A DNA stretch of 64,000 nt from JBOCEF01 sp047610385. Lineage in GTDB: Bacteria > Pseudomonadota > Alphaproteobacteria > Rhodobacterales > Rhodobacteraceae. The first letter of the stretch is position 1; every line of letters starts with the position of its first letter. The notes under the pieces are model-generated. The model worked only from the letters and a program-made list of their open reading frames with translations, did not search any database and was not told where the DNA came from. Positions 27,584 to 36,831 of this stretch are shown piece after piece. A program made the position numbers and the translations under genes. The stretch spans positions 1 through 64,000 of the forward strand of contig JBLGAC010000006.1 in the NCBI GenBank assembly GCA_047610385.1, in the 5' to 3' direction.

Positions 27584-28365
27584 CTATTTCAAGCGGTAGA
27601 GCACCGTTTGGATTGTGGCGTCGATGCCGCCCGTGGGCTGAAACACGTCGAGCAAGACCTTGCGGTCGATGAAATTGAGCGAGAACGGCGGCGCGCCGAT
27701 ATCGACGCCGCTGCCCCGATGCACGCGCACTCCGCCCCGGTGGGCTTGTCAATGTTAGGGACGAAGTCCTTGGCGGGCAGATGTTCGGTCACCAGAAGGT
27801 ATCCGTAGGGTTTGTCGGCGTTGAGCTTGCGCACGAATTTTGCGATCTCGGCGTTGCTCAGATGTTGCAGGACCTGCCGGACAAAGGCGATGTCCCCAGC
27901 GGGCAGATCATCTTCTGCAATGTCGAGGCGCCGGAACGTCAGGGACGCGGCCTGATGCCTCGCGCGGTTCATGTCGAGCACCGTGTCCGCGATATCACAG
28001 GCGATATAGCTGTCGCACACATCCACAAAGTGCTTGCCGACATTGAAATCGCCACACCCCAGATCCACCGCGACCCGGATGTCGGGCGCGGACATAAGGC
28101 GCGCGACCTCGGCGATATACGGCGCGATGATCGCCTGATTGTGCGCGCCAGACCCTGAGGTGGCGGCGCCGTCAGAATCCTTGCCCCAAGCGCCGGTGCG
28201 ATAGATTTTTTCGAACACGCCCTGCGTGGAAAGGCCTGCGAAGGCGCGTTCCGCCAACCCTGATCGTTGCCTGGCGCGCTGAAGCGTTCGACGCACGGGG
28301 CCGGGCAGAACCGCTTTCAGGGCTTTTGCCGCCAGAGTGAGGATCATCGCGGCGCACCTTGTCAT
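27584..28365 (-). pseudogene. Class I SAM-dependent methyltransferase, C-terminal frameshift
   Basis: Residues 1-215 read as a normal methyltransferase: the N-terminal GVFEKIYRTGAWGKDSDGAA, the SAM motif VAVDLGCGDFNVGKHF, YIACDIADTVLDMNRARHQA and a QVLQHLSNAEIAKFVRKLN segment. After KPTGAE (about 27745) the frame shifts; the conserved tail continues in another frame as GVRVHRGSGVDIGAPPFSLN and FIDRKVLLDVFQPTGGIDAT to a TAG at 27584. In the original frame the protein ends in a meaningless Ser/Arg-rich tail at 27589. A one-base indel in the run GGGGCGGAG is the likely cause. The substrate is unknown. The start may be ATG 28365 or ATG 28347. A sequencing error is possible. Confidence 0.8.
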
Positions 28366-28432
28366 CGCCCCGGCGGCGTCGAGCCTGCAGGCAGGATCGA
28401 CGCCGCCGGGGCGCTTGTCATGTTCGGGCCGC

Positions 28433-31300
28433 TCAGCTCAGCGCGCCGTGGCAGTGCTTGAACTTTTTGCCCGACCCGCAGGGACAGGCCTCATTACGGC
28501 CAACACCGGAGAAGTCGACCTCGCCCGCGGGCGCGCCGTCTCGCGCCGGGGCGGCACCCTGCACGTCCGCGCCTGCCGCCACCGGGGCAGTGTCGGCGCC
28601 GATCGCCTCAGCCCCGGTTTCGGCCATCATGCGGGCCTGCGCCTCAGTCTGGGCCTGCATGCGCTGCTCAGCCTCGTCCTGGCGCATCACCTGCACAAAG
28701 CTGAGCATGCGCGTCACATCCCGGCGCAGGCGCGACAGCAGGCTTTCGAACAGCGCAAAGGCCTCAGACTTGTATTCATTCAGCGGATCGCGCTGCGCAT
28801 AGCCGCGGAACCCGACCACTGAGCGCAGGTGTTCAAGCGTCACCAGATGTTCGCGCCAATGCTGGTCGATGGTCTGCAGCAGCACCGATTTCTCGACCTG
28901 GCGCATCACTTCGGGCCCGTAATCGGCGGCCTTTTTGGCCATCGCCTCATCGGCGTCTTTCTTGATCCGCTCACGCAGGGCCTCGTCGTCGACGCCCTCT
29001 TCTTTTGCCCAGGCCATCACCGGGATGTCGCGGCCAAAGTTTTCCAGCAGCTTGCCGTAAAGCCCCTCGACGTTCCACTGGTCGGCATAGGCCTTGGCGG
29101 GAACGAATTCGGTGACCAGATCGTCGACCAATTGGTGGCGCATGTCCTGAACAGTGTCCGAGAGGTCGTCGGCTTCCATAATCTCCCGGCGTTGGCCGAA
29201 GATGGCCTTGCGCTGGTCGTTCATGACGTCGTCGTATTTCAGCAGGTTCTTGCGGATGTCGAAATTGCGCGCCTCGACCTTGCCCTGCGCTTTTGCGATG
29301 GCTTTGTTCACCCACGGGTGAACAATGGCTTCGCCTTCCTGAAGGCCCAGCGTTTTCAGCATCTTGTCCATCCGCTCGGACCCGAAGATGCGCATCAGGT
29401 CATCATCCAGCGACAAGAAGAACGTGGACCGCCCCGGATCGCCCTGACGGCCGGAGCGGCCGCGCAGCTGGTTGTCGATGCGCCGCGATTCGTGGCGTTC
29501 GGTGGAAATCACCCACAGGCCACCGGCCTCAAGCGCCTTGGCTTTGCCAGCCTCGACCTCAACCCGAAACTGCTCCGCCAGATCAACGAGTGCGTCGTGA
29601 TCGGTGATGCCACGTTCCGCCGCCGCACGGGCTGCGCGCATATCGGCGTTGCCGCCAAGCTGAATGTCGGTGCCGCGGCCGGCCATGTTGGTGGCGATGG
29701 TCACCGCGCCCGGCACGCCCGCATCGGCGACAATCATCGCCTCAGAAGCATGATGGCGCGCGTTCAGGACCTGGTGCGGAATGCCGCCAGCCTTGGCCAT
29801 ATCTTCGAGATGCGCGGCCGTGGTTTCAAGGTAATCGCGGCGTTCCTGCTCTTTAGGCTTCAGGGGCTCGGCGTGTTTGCGCAGCACCTCGGCGGCACCG
29901 GTCAACATCTGCGGCGACTGCAACATGGCCGCAAGCTGCTCAGATTTGTCGATCGAGGTGGTGCCGACCAGCGCGGGCTGCCCGCGCCGATGGGCGTCGG
30001 CGATCGCCTCGATGATCGCGAGGTTCTTTTCCGCGGCGGAGCGGAACACCTGATCGTCGTCGTCCGAGCGCATGATCGGCTTGTTGGTCGGCATCTCCAG
30101 CACGTCCAGCCCGTAGATGGAGCCGAATTCCTCAGCCTCGGTCAGCGCGGTGCCGGTCATGCCCGACAGCTTGCCATAGAGGCGGAAGTAGTTCTGGAAG
30201 GTGATCGAGGCGAGGGTGACGTTCTCGGGCTGGATCGCGACGTTTTCCTTGGCCTCAAGCGCCTGATGCAGACCGTCGCCATAGCGGCGCCCGTCCATCA
30301 TGCGGCCGGTGAATTCATCGATGATGACGACCTTGGCGTCCTTGACGATGTAATGCGTGTCTTTCTGGAACAGGACATGCGCGCGCAGGCCCTGGTTCAC
30401 ATGGTGGACCAGCGACACGGATTCGGGATCGTAGAGGTCTTGGCCATCAGGCATCAGGCCAGCGGCGCGCAGCCGGCGTTCAATGAATTCGTTGCCATCA
30501 TCGGTCAGGTTGGTGGAGCGCTGCTTTTCGTCGAGCTCGTAATGCTCGTCCTTCACCAGCTCGGGGATAATGCGGTCCATGGCGATATAAAGGTCGGCGC
30601 TGTCTTCGGCGGGGCCGGAGATGATCAGCGGGGTCCGGGCCTCATCGACAAGAATCGAATCAACCTCATCGACGATGGCAAAGGAATGCTCACGCTGGAC
30701 CATGTCCTCAAGCCGGTACTTCATGTTGTCGCGCAGATAGTCAAAGCCGAGTTCGTTGTTGGTGGCGTAGGTGATGTCGCTGGCATAAGCCGCGCGGCGC
30801 GAATGATCGTCTATGCCGGGCACCACGATGCCGGTGCTCAGCCCCAGGAACGCGTAGACCTGCGACATCCATTCCGCATCGCGGCGCGCAAGGTAATCGT
30901 TCACGGTGACAACGTGGACGCCCTTGCCGGTCAGCGCGTTCAGATAGGCGGGCAGCGTCGCGACAAGGGTCTTGCCCTCGCCGGTCTTCATTTCCGCGAT
31001 GTTGCCTTCGTGCAGCGCCATGCCGCCCAGCAGCTGCACATCAAAGGGGCGCATGCCAAGCGCACGCTTGGCCCCCTCGCGCACAACAGCGAAAGCTTCG
31101 GGCAGCAGCGCGTCGAGGCTTTCGCCCCCCGCGATCCGCGCCTTGAATTCATCGGTCCGGGCGCGCAGCGCCTCATCGGACAGTCCCGAAATGTCTTTCT
31201 CAAGCGCATTGATGCGCTGAACGGTCTTCATCATGCGCTTGATCTCACGATCATTCGCGGTTCCGAAAACCTTACGCGCGACGGCGCCCAAACCCAGCAT
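28433..31300 (-). CDS. secA: Preprotein translocase ATPase SecA
   Basis: A 955-residue motor that drives unfolded preproteins through SecYEG. Features in order: the N-terminal helices; the Walker A loop MKTGEGKTLVATLPAYL (about 103-119); VNDYLARRDAEWM; the DEAD-like Walker B FAIVDEVDSILVDEARTPLI; the preprotein cross-linking domain; the second ATPase domain with ATNMAGRGTDIQLGGNADM and ESRRIDNQLRGRSGRQGDPG; the helical wing and scaffold; and a C-terminal zinc finger CPCGSGKKFKHCHGAL (the SecB-binding SEC-C motif). Length is a little over the family norm because of the Ala/Gln-rich linker before the zinc finger. It is divergent from the parvulin-type foldase gene, pairing secretion with periplasmic folding. 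Confidence 0.98.
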   Translation of the reverse strand: MLGLGAVARKVFGTANDREIKRMMKTVQRINALEKDISGLSDEALRARTDEFKARIAGGESLDALLPEAFAVVREGAKRALGMRPFDVQLLGGMALHEGNIAEMKTGEGKTLVATLPAYLNALTGKGVHVVTVNDYLARRDAEWMSQVYAFLGLSTGIVVPGIDDHSRRAAYASDITYATNNELGFDYLRDNMKYRLEDMVQREHSFAIVDEVDSILVDEARTPLIISGPAEDSADLYIAMDRIIPELVKDEHYELDEKQRSTNLTDDGNEFIERRLRAAGLMPDGQDLYDPESVSLVHHVNQGLRAHVLFQKDTHYIVKDAKVVIIDEFTGRMMDGRRYGDGLHQALEAKENVAIQPENVTLASITFQNYFRLYGKLSGMTGTALTEAEEFGSIYGLDVLEMPTNKPIMRSDDDDQVFRSAAEKNLAIIEAIADAHRRGQPALVGTTSIDKSEQLAAMLQSPQMLTGAAEVLRKHAEPLKPKEQERRDYLETTAAHLEDMAKAGGIPHQVLNARHHASEAMIVADAGVPGAVTIATNMAGRGTDIQLGGNADMRAARAAAERGITDHDALVDLAEQFRVEVEAGKAKALEAGGLWVISTERHESRRIDNQLRGRSGRQGDPGRSTFFLSLDDDLMRIFGSERMDKMLKTLGLQEGEAIVHPWVNKAIAKAQGKVEARNFDIRKNLLKYDDVMNDQRKAIFGQRREIMEADDLSDTVQDMRHQLVDDLVTEFVPAKAYADQWNVEGLYGKLLENFGRDIPVMAWAKEEGVDDEALRERIKKDADEAMAKKAADYGPEVMRQVEKSVLLQTIDQHWREHLVTLEHLRSVVGFRGYAQRDPLNEYKSEAFALFESLLSRLRRDVTRMLSFVQVMRQDEAEQRMQAQTEAQARMMAETGAEAIGADTAPVAAGADVQGAAPARDGAPAGEVDFSGVGRNEACPCGSGKKFKHCHGALS

Positions 31301-31797
31301 GCGACGGCTATCCCTGCTCTTGCCCCAAATCCGCCGCGGGGGCGCGGCGGCGGGCGGGGGGCGGCCTGACCGGCAATGATGCCAGATCGGGCCGCTTGGT
31401 CGGCGCGCGCGCCGGGGAACTGCCCCGCGGCGGCGCGTCTGCGTGCGCGGCGGCAGGGCGGCCGCCCCCGGCCGGTCCCGTCACCGTAAGTCATTCTTCG
31501 GCCCAAACCGGCGGGGCGCGCCCTGCCCCAACCGCCCGCACAGTCCTGTGTGCCGCGTTCGGGGCTGCTTGCCCGTCCGCCCGCAAGCCTCTAAGTGATA
31601 AGCGGGGCTGGCGTGCGGTGCCGGTCTTAGGGCCCGGTGGCAGATGTATGCGCCGGGTCCGGACCTGTCAACGCGCCCGAGGCCTTGCGCCGCGGGCCAG
31701 CCCACCGGCGGCGCCGTCGCCGGACCGAACGCCTCAAGCGGCAGCGGGCGACCGCACCGAAGCCGCAGGGCAAAACGCCCCCAACAGGAGCCTATCA
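31301..31797. other. Divergent intergenic region between secA and the foldase gene
   Basis: About 500 bp of very GC-rich sequence. It must contain the promoters of both flanking genes. The foldase frame stays open upstream to 31396, but the extension is Ala/Pro/Arg-rich low-complexity sequence ahead of an obvious signal peptide and is not coding. No clear promoter boxes could be placed. Confidence 0.4.
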
Positions 31798-32757
31798 ATG
31801 CCGTTCCAGCTTTCTCTTCGCCGCGCGTCGCTCGCGCTCGCTCCCGCGCTCGTTGCCGCCTTGATCGCCGCCGGTCCTGTCGGCCTGCACGCCCAAACGG
31901 CAGCGGTGCCCGCAGAAACACCCACAGAAACAACCGCAGAGACACCCGCAGCGGCGCCCGCAGCGCCCGTCCCCGCCTCCGCCGACAGTGTTGTCGCCGT
32001 GGTCAACGGCCAAGAAGTCACCTTGGGTGAGCTGATCATCATGCGCGCTGACCTGCCCGAGCAGTACCAGCAGGCCCCCAGCGCCCAGATCATGGAGGCG
32101 CTTTTGTCCCGTGTCGCCGTGGAAACCGCGCTGGCGGCCCAGGCGGTCGAAGCCGGGCTGGACAAGACCGACCATGCGCGTCTGCGCGCGGCCATCGACC
32201 ACCGCTCACGCCTTGCTGAGGCGCAGATCCGCACGGTGATCGAGGGCGCGTCCACCGGCGCCGCCCTGCAGGCCGCCTATGACGCACGCATCGCTGATTT
32301 TGTGCCTGTTGCGGAAATCCGCGCCAGCCACATTCTGGTATCTGACCAGGCGCTGGCCGATGATCTGCGCAAGCAGCTCGACGACGGCGCGGCGTTCGCC
32401 GACCTCGCGGCTGAGCACGGCACCGACGGCACCAAGACCCAAGGCGGCGATCTGGGCTGGTTCGAACAGGGGCAGATGGTTCCCGAATTTGCCGAAGCGG
32501 CGTTCGCGGGCGAAGAGGGCGCCTTTGTCGGCCCGATCCAGACCCAGTTCGGCTGGCACCTGATCCACGTCACCGGCAAGCGCGACCGCCCGGCGCCCAT
32601 CTTCGATTCGCTGAAGGATGAGCTGTCGGCAGAACTGGCCGACGCCGCCGCCCAGGTCGCGATCACCGCGGCCCGCGATAGCGCGGTCATCACCCACCCC
32701 GACGCCCAGCCCGATGCAGAAGCCCTGCGCCAAGACGGTCTGATCAACAACAAGTGA
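31798..32757 (+). CDS. Periplasmic parvulin-type peptidyl-prolyl isomerase
   Basis: A 319-residue exported foldase. Residues 1-33 are a signal peptide (RRASLALAPALVAALIAAGP then VGLHAQT), followed by an Ala/Pro/Thr-rich linker, a SurA-like N-terminal chaperone segment (VVAVVNGQEVTLGELIIMRA) and a parvulin rotamase domain (about 175-270: EIRASHILVSDQALADDLRK, AEHGTDGTKTQGGDLGWFEQ, GPIQTQFGWHLIHVTGKRD). It would speed proline isomerisation of secreted proteins in the periplasm. The ATG at 31798 follows ACAGGAG. It is transcribed divergently from secA and is followed by a GC-rich hairpin (32780-32809) before argJ. Confidence 0.92.
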   Translation: MPFQLSLRRASLALAPALVAALIAAGPVGLHAQTAAVPAETPTETTAETPAAAPAAPVPASADSVVAVVNGQEVTLGELIIMRADLPEQYQQAPSAQIMEALLSRVAVETALAAQAVEAGLDKTDHARLRAAIDHRSRLAEAQIRTVIEGASTGAALQAAYDARIADFVPVAEIRASHILVSDQALADDLRKQLDDGAAFADLAAEHGTDGTKTQGGDLGWFEQGQMVPEFAEAAFAGEEGAFVGPIQTQFGWHLIHVTGKRDRPAPIFDSLKDELSAELADAAAQVAITAARDSAVITHPDAQPDAEALRQDGLINNK

Positions 32758-32779
32758 TCGCAGCGCGGTGCCCGGCCCA

Positions 32780-32809
32780 CCCCTGCGGCCACCCGCGTCG
32801 CCGCAGGGG
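32780..32809 (+). terminator. GC-rich hairpin between the foldase gene and argJ
   Basis: CCCCTGCGGC and GCCGCAGGGG form a perfect 10-bp stem with a 10-base loop, 22 bases after the foldase stop codon. There is no U-run, so its strength as a terminator is uncertain. Confidence 0.45.
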
Positions 32810-32958
32810 CGCGATCATCGCTTTTCACGCACCCCGCGCCGCTGCATCATCATTCCACCGGCCCCCGCCCGCTTTGGCGCGGGGGCCGTCCGATTTCCCC
32901 CGATCGCGTCCGGCGCACCGGCGCGATCCCCTCCGCCGACCGCGCGGGAGACGCCCCA

Positions 32959-34521
32959 ATGTCCAAGACCGACAAGACCAAATCCAAATCCAAGGCCGCC
33001 AAGGCCGAGGCGCCTGAGGGCATCGTGACCAAGGCCAAGGCTGCGGCCAAGCCTGCCAAGGCCAAAAAGGCCGACATGCCCAAGGTTGATAAAAAAGACA
33101 AAAAGAAGGCTGACAAGAAAAAGGCCAACAAGCGTGGAAAGGCTGACAAATACAGCCCGACTGAGCTGATTGCCGCCGCGGTCAACATGCTCGACGACAA
33201 GCTGGACCTTTTGTCTGAGGCCTTCGCCTCGCGCCCCTCAGCTGCTGAACGACTTGCCGCCGCCGCGCCAAAAACAAAATCCAAGCCGCCGGTGTCGCCG
33301 CTCGCGCCCGCGGCGTTCCCCGCCCTGCCGGTCATCGACGGCGTGCGGTTCTCCGCCGTAGAGGCAGGCGTGCGCTACAAAGGCCGCAAAGACCTGATGC
33401 TGGCGGAGCTGTGCGTTGGATCAACCGTGGCGGGGGCCTTCACCCGGTCCTCCACCCGCGCGGCACCGGTGCTGTGGTGCGAAGCGCGCCGCGCGGCGAT
33501 TGAGCCGACCGGCCCGCAGGCCATCGTGGTGAATTCGGGCAACGCCAACGCCTTCACCGGCGACAATGGCCGCCAGGCGGTTGAATTTGTGGCGTTCTCT
33601 GCCGGGCAGGCGCTGGGGATCCCGGCTGACAATGTCTGGCTCGCCTCAACCGGCGTGATTGGGGAGCCGCTGCCCACCGACCGCATCTACGACGCGCTGT
33701 CAGAGCTGGTCGACGGGCTGTCCGACGCGCGGGCCGAAGACGCCGCGCGCGCGATCATGACCACCGACACCTATCCCAAAGGCGCGACCGCGACGGTTGA
33801 AATCGACGGTGTGCCGGTCACGGTCGTGGGCTTTGCCAAGGGCTCGGGCATGATCGCGCCGGACATGGCCACCATGCTCGGGTTTGTGTTCACCGACGCG
33901 TCGGTGTCGCGCCCTGCGCTGCAATCCATGCTGGTGGGCGGGATCGACACGTCGTTCAACGCCATCACCGTGGATGGCGACACCTCGACCTCAGACACCG
34001 TGCTGCTGGTGGCCACGGGCCGCGCGCCCATGCACCAGATCGGGGACGAAGACGACCCCCGCTGGGACATCCTGAAGGGCGCGGTGGACGCGGTGCTGCT
34101 GGATCTGGCCAAACAGGTCGTGCGCGACGGCGAAGGTGCCACCAAGCTCGCACGCATTGAGGTCACCGGCGCCGCCACCGACCACGCCGCGCGCAAGGTC
34201 GGGCTGGCGATTGGCAATTCGCCGCTGGTGAAGACCGCGCTGGCCGGGTCGGACCCGAACTGGGGCCGCATCGTCATGGCAGTCGGCAAATCGGGTGAGG
34301 CGGCAGACCGCGATCGCCTATCGATCCGGTTCGGCGACATACAGGTGGCCGAATTTGGCTGCGTGACGCCCGGCTACAACGAAGCAGCCGGCGCCGCCTA
34401 CATGCAAAACGCTGAGATCGACATCTCGGTGGATCTGGGCATCGGCGTTGGCCGGGCTGAGGTGTGGACCTGCGATCTGACCCATGGCTACATCACCATC
34501 AACGCAGATTACCGGTCCTGA
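32959..34521 (+). CDS. argJ: Glutamate N-acetyltransferase/ornithine acetyltransferase with Lys/Ala-rich N-terminal extension
   Basis: A 520-residue protein of which about 115-520 is a standard ArgJ. It moves acetyl from N-acetylornithine to glutamate (and may use acetyl-CoA) in the arginine cycle. Seen are IVVNSGNANAFTG, GIPADNVWLASTGVIG, the self-cleavage site KGSGMIAPDMATMLGF with nucleophile Thr305, and NSPLVKTALAGSDPNWGRIV. The first 110 residues are unusual: about 65 residues almost wholly Lys, Ala and Asp (KKDKKKADKKKANKRGKADK), then a helical piece (SPTELIAAAVNMLDDKLDLL). Starts nearer the core exist only as non-ATG codons, and a conserved reading across the extension suggests it is translated. 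The next gene, mutT, overlaps its stop (TGATG). Confidence 0.93.
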   Translation: MSKTDKTKSKSKAAKAEAPEGIVTKAKAAAKPAKAKKADMPKVDKKDKKKADKKKANKRGKADKYSPTELIAAAVNMLDDKLDLLSEAFASRPSAAERLAAAAPKTKSKPPVSPLAPAAFPALPVIDGVRFSAVEAGVRYKGRKDLMLAELCVGSTVAGAFTRSSTRAAPVLWCEARRAAIEPTGPQAIVVNSGNANAFTGDNGRQAVEFVAFSAGQALGIPADNVWLASTGVIGEPLPTDRIYDALSELVDGLSDARAEDAARAIMTTDTYPKGATATVEIDGVPVTVVGFAKGSGMIAPDMATMLGFVFTDASVSRPALQSMLVGGIDTSFNAITVDGDTSTSDTVLLVATGRAPMHQIGDEDDPRWDILKGAVDAVLLDLAKQVVRDGEGATKLARIEVTGAATDHAARKVGLAIGNSPLVKTALAGSDPNWGRIVMAVGKSGEAADRDRLSIRFGDIQVAEFGCVTPGYNEAAGAAYMQNAEIDISVDLGIGVGRAEVWTCDLTHGYITINADYRS

Positions 34522-34967
34522 TGGCGATGGCTGAAAACGGGGGGGCGCCGATCACGGCGCCCCCCGCGAAAAAGATCGTGCTGGTCGCCGCCGCCGCGCT
34601 GATCGATGCCGACGGGCGCGTGCTGCTCGCGCAGCGGCCTGAGGGCAAGTCCATGGCCGGCCTGTGGGAATTTCCTGGCGGCAAGCTGGAGGTTGGCGAG
34701 ACGCCCGAGGACGCCCTTGTGCGCGAATTACACGAAGAACTGGGCATTGAGACGTGGGAAAGCTGCCTCGCGCCACTGGCCTTCGCGTCACACAGCTATG
34801 CCGATTTCCACCTGTTGATGCCGCTTTTCGCCTGCCGCAAATGGAACGGCACGCCCCGAAGCCGCGAAGGGCAGGCGCTGGAATGGGTGCGGCCGATGCG
34901 GCTGCGCGACTACGCCATGCCGCCCGCGGACGTGCCGCTGATCGCGATATTGCAGGACTGGCTGTAG
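34521..34967 (+). CDS. mutT: Nudix hydrolase, MutT-type 8-oxo-dGTP pyrophosphatase
   Basis: A 148-residue protein. It has the Nudix box GGKLEVGETPEDALVRELHE followed by ELGI, which fits G-x5-E-x7-REUxEExGU exactly, and the MutT-type start KIVLVAAAALIDADGRVLLA. MutT hydrolyses 8-oxo-dGTP to the monophosphate and so lowers A:T to C:G mutation. The ATG overlaps the argJ stop codon (TGATG), which implies translational coupling; longer readings inside argJ are rejected. A palindrome of the GCAACCCAGATT family follows 13 bases after the stop. Confidence 0.92.
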   Translation: MAMAENGGAPITAPPAKKIVLVAAAALIDADGRVLLAQRPEGKSMAGLWEFPGGKLEVGETPEDALVRELHEELGIETWESCLAPLAFASHSYADFHLLMPLFACRKWNGTPRSREGQALEWVRPMRLRDYAMPPADVPLIAILQDWL

Positions 34968-34979
34968 GGCCGGGTGCCC

Positions 34980-35003
34980 CAGATTATTCGCATGGATAAT
35001 CTG
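34980..35003. repeat. Dispersed palindrome, copy A
   Basis: CAGATTAT, eight spacer bases, ATAATCTG. It lies 13 bases after the mutT stop. Related copies are at 38705-38773 and 41970-41998. Confidence 0.75.
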
Positions 35004-35160
35004 TTGCCCGGCCGGAAACGGCGGCGATTGTCGAAGGGCATTCCTGACCTCCAAACCGGGGCTGGTGCCGTTATCCCGTTCAAAATCCACATCAAACCCG
35101 GAACCGAACAGGCGACTCCTAACGCCCTTATCGATTGGCACGCGAAAACCTGTGCCCAAA

Positions 35161-35195
35161 GCGGGGCGCCCCGCGCATCGCGCAGGGCGCCCCGC
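35161..35195. terminator. GC-rich hairpin between convergent mutT and the DsrE-like gene
   Basis: GCGGGGCGCC pairs with GGCGCCCCGC (10 bp, 15-base loop) in the short space between two convergent genes, so it could end transcription from both sides. No U-run is visible. Confidence 0.45.
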
Positions 35196-35202
35196 GCATG
35201 GA

Positions 35203-35649
35203 TCACGGCTTGATGTAGGCGTAGCCCTCGCCCTGAAGCTCCACCAGACGCACCACGCCCGACGGGGTGACCACAGCCTCTGAGATCAGCACAGGCTTGG
35301 TGCCGGTCTTTTTCTCTATCACGTCCATGGTGTTGGCGCAGGCTGAGAATTTCAGATTCTCATGCTCCAGCGACATGGCCGCGATGCGCGCCGCGACGGG
35401 GCTTTTGCCCTCCACCAGCATCATCAGGCCGGGGCCATAGGTGACGACCTCAATCACGGTCTCCACGCCCTTTGCTTCGTAGTATTTTGCCACGTTCGCG
35501 GCATTGTTCAGTGTCATGTTCATCTTTTGCGGGTCGTTTTCATCAACATGAAACGCGATCCGCACGGCCTCGGCGGCGGCGGCAAGGGACGGGATGCTCA
35601 GCGCGGCGGTCAGCGCGAAGACGGCGGCAAGAAGGGGGCGGGCGATCAT
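35203..35649 (-). CDS. Exported DsrE-family protein
   Basis: A 148-residue protein with a clear signal peptide (RPLLAAVFALTAALSIPSLA then AAAEA) and a mature DsrE/F-like fold: RIAFHVDENDPQKMNMTLNN, EVVTYGPGLMMLVEGKSPV and a single Cys in KFSACANTMDVIEKK. Members of this group occur in sulfur-handling and respiratory contexts; the exported single-domain form has no defined reaction. The start ATG at 35649 is followed directly by the signal peptide and preceded by GGAAACC. It converges with mutT and diverges from the P-loop protein to its right. Confidence 0.75.
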   Translation of the reverse strand: MIARPLLAAVFALTAALSIPSLAAAAEAVRIAFHVDENDPQKMNMTLNNAANVAKYYEAKGVETVIEVVTYGPGLMMLVEGKSPVAARIAAMSLEHENLKFSACANTMDVIEKKTGTKPVLISEAVVTPSGVVRLVELQGEGYAYIKP

Positions 35650-35825
35650 GGGTGGTTTCCTTCCGGGGACGGGCGCCTCTGGGGCGGGCGCGCTCTGGGG
35701 CCATGTTGCGGTGATATCGATCTATTCGCAACTGTCTCAGCATCGTGGGGCTTTCCTTCGCGTCCGCGCATTGCTACCCGTGATCGGACTGCCCCAAGCG
35801 GGCCCCAAAACGGAACACCGGACCG

Positions 35826-36701
35826 ATGCTCTACGAAGACCCCCAGCGGTGGCGCGATGCACCCGACAAATCCGTCGCGCTGATCGGCATGTCTGGGGTC
35901 GGCAAGACCCGCATCGCGTCGTTGCTGCGCGAACAGGCTGGCTGGTTCCACTATTCGGTCGATTACCGGATCGGCACGCGGTATCTGGGCGAACACATCA
36001 CCGACGAATTCAAGCGTGAGGCGATGAAGAACCCCAAACTGCGGGAGCTTTTGCGCTCTGACAGCATCCGCATCGGATCAAAGCTAAGCTTTCACAACCT
36101 GACGCCGCTGTCGACTTGGCTGGGCAAGCCCGGCGATCCTGAAAAGGGCGGCATCCCATTCGCCGAATACCTTGCCCGCCAGCGCCTGCACCGAGAGGCG
36201 GAGATCGCCGCCATCCTGGACGCGCGCGCCTTCATTGACCGGGCGCGTGAGGTCTATGACTACCCCAAATTCATCTGCGACACGTCAGGATCCATCTGCG
36301 AGGTGGTGGACCCCGCAGACCCCCATGACCGGGTGCTGGCCGCGCTGTCGCGCTCAGTGCTGCTGGTGTTTATCCGCGGGACAGAGGCCCTTGAGGACGC
36401 GCTTAAAGCGCGCTTCGACCGCGCGCCCAAGCCGATGTATTACCGCGAAGATTTCCTGAAAGACATCTGGGCGCGCTATCTTGCTGAGCGCGCCGTGGAT
36501 GAGGCCCATGTGGACCCCGATGACTTCATCCGCTGGGGCTTTGCCGAACTGCTGGCCCATCGCAGCCCGCGCTATCAGGCGATCTCCGACCGCTGGGGCG
36601 TGACCGTTGAGGCGGAGGACATCGCCAACGTCAGCTCTGTCACAGAGTTCGAAGACCTGATCGCGGGCGCGCTGGACCGACAGGCGCGAATGCGGGCCTG
36701 A
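35826..36701 (+). CDS. P-loop ATPase/kinase-like protein of unknown role
   Basis: A 291-residue cytoplasmic protein. The only clear motif is the Walker A loop ALIGMSGVGKTRIASLLREQ at residues 18-37, after which YSVDYRIGTRYLGEHITDEF resembles the substrate side of shikimate/adenylylsulfate-type kinases. A later ICDTSGSICEVVDP and SRSVLLVFIRGTEALEDALK could be the Walker B side and a core strand. No further domain is recognised and I give no reaction. It lies 130 bp upstream of metA on the same strand, with no terminator visible between them, so co-transcription is possible. Confidence 0.7.
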   Translation: MLYEDPQRWRDAPDKSVALIGMSGVGKTRIASLLREQAGWFHYSVDYRIGTRYLGEHITDEFKREAMKNPKLRELLRSDSIRIGSKLSFHNLTPLSTWLGKPGDPEKGGIPFAEYLARQRLHREAEIAAILDARAFIDRAREVYDYPKFICDTSGSICEVVDPADPHDRVLAALSRSVLLVFIRGTEALEDALKARFDRAPKPMYYREDFLKDIWARYLAERAVDEAHVDPDDFIRWGFAELLAHRSPRYQAISDRWGVTVEAEDIANVSSVTEFEDLIAGALDRQARMRA

Positions 36702-36831
36702 ACCCGCCTTTCCCCCGCCCGGCCCCTTGACGGCGCCCACGCGCCGCACGACCTTCACCTACCCTTTCAGCCCGCATCAGGCGCGCCCGCACAGGCGCGC
36801 GCCCGGCGCGACCCCCGAAGGAACCAGACCC

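Noticed and set aside
28829..31369. An 846-codon open frame on the plus strand opposite secA
   Set aside because: It lies wholly antisense to a textbook SecA and is a by-product of high-GC codon bias; it has no domains.
31396..31797. A 134-residue N-terminal extension of the foldase
   Set aside because: It would precede a clear signal peptide and is low-complexity; the ATG at 31798 has ACAGGAG.
36700..36831. A possible SAM-II riboswitch before metA
   Set aside because: Neither the conserved pseudoknot loops nor an AAGGGG-type end are present in this GC-rich spacer.
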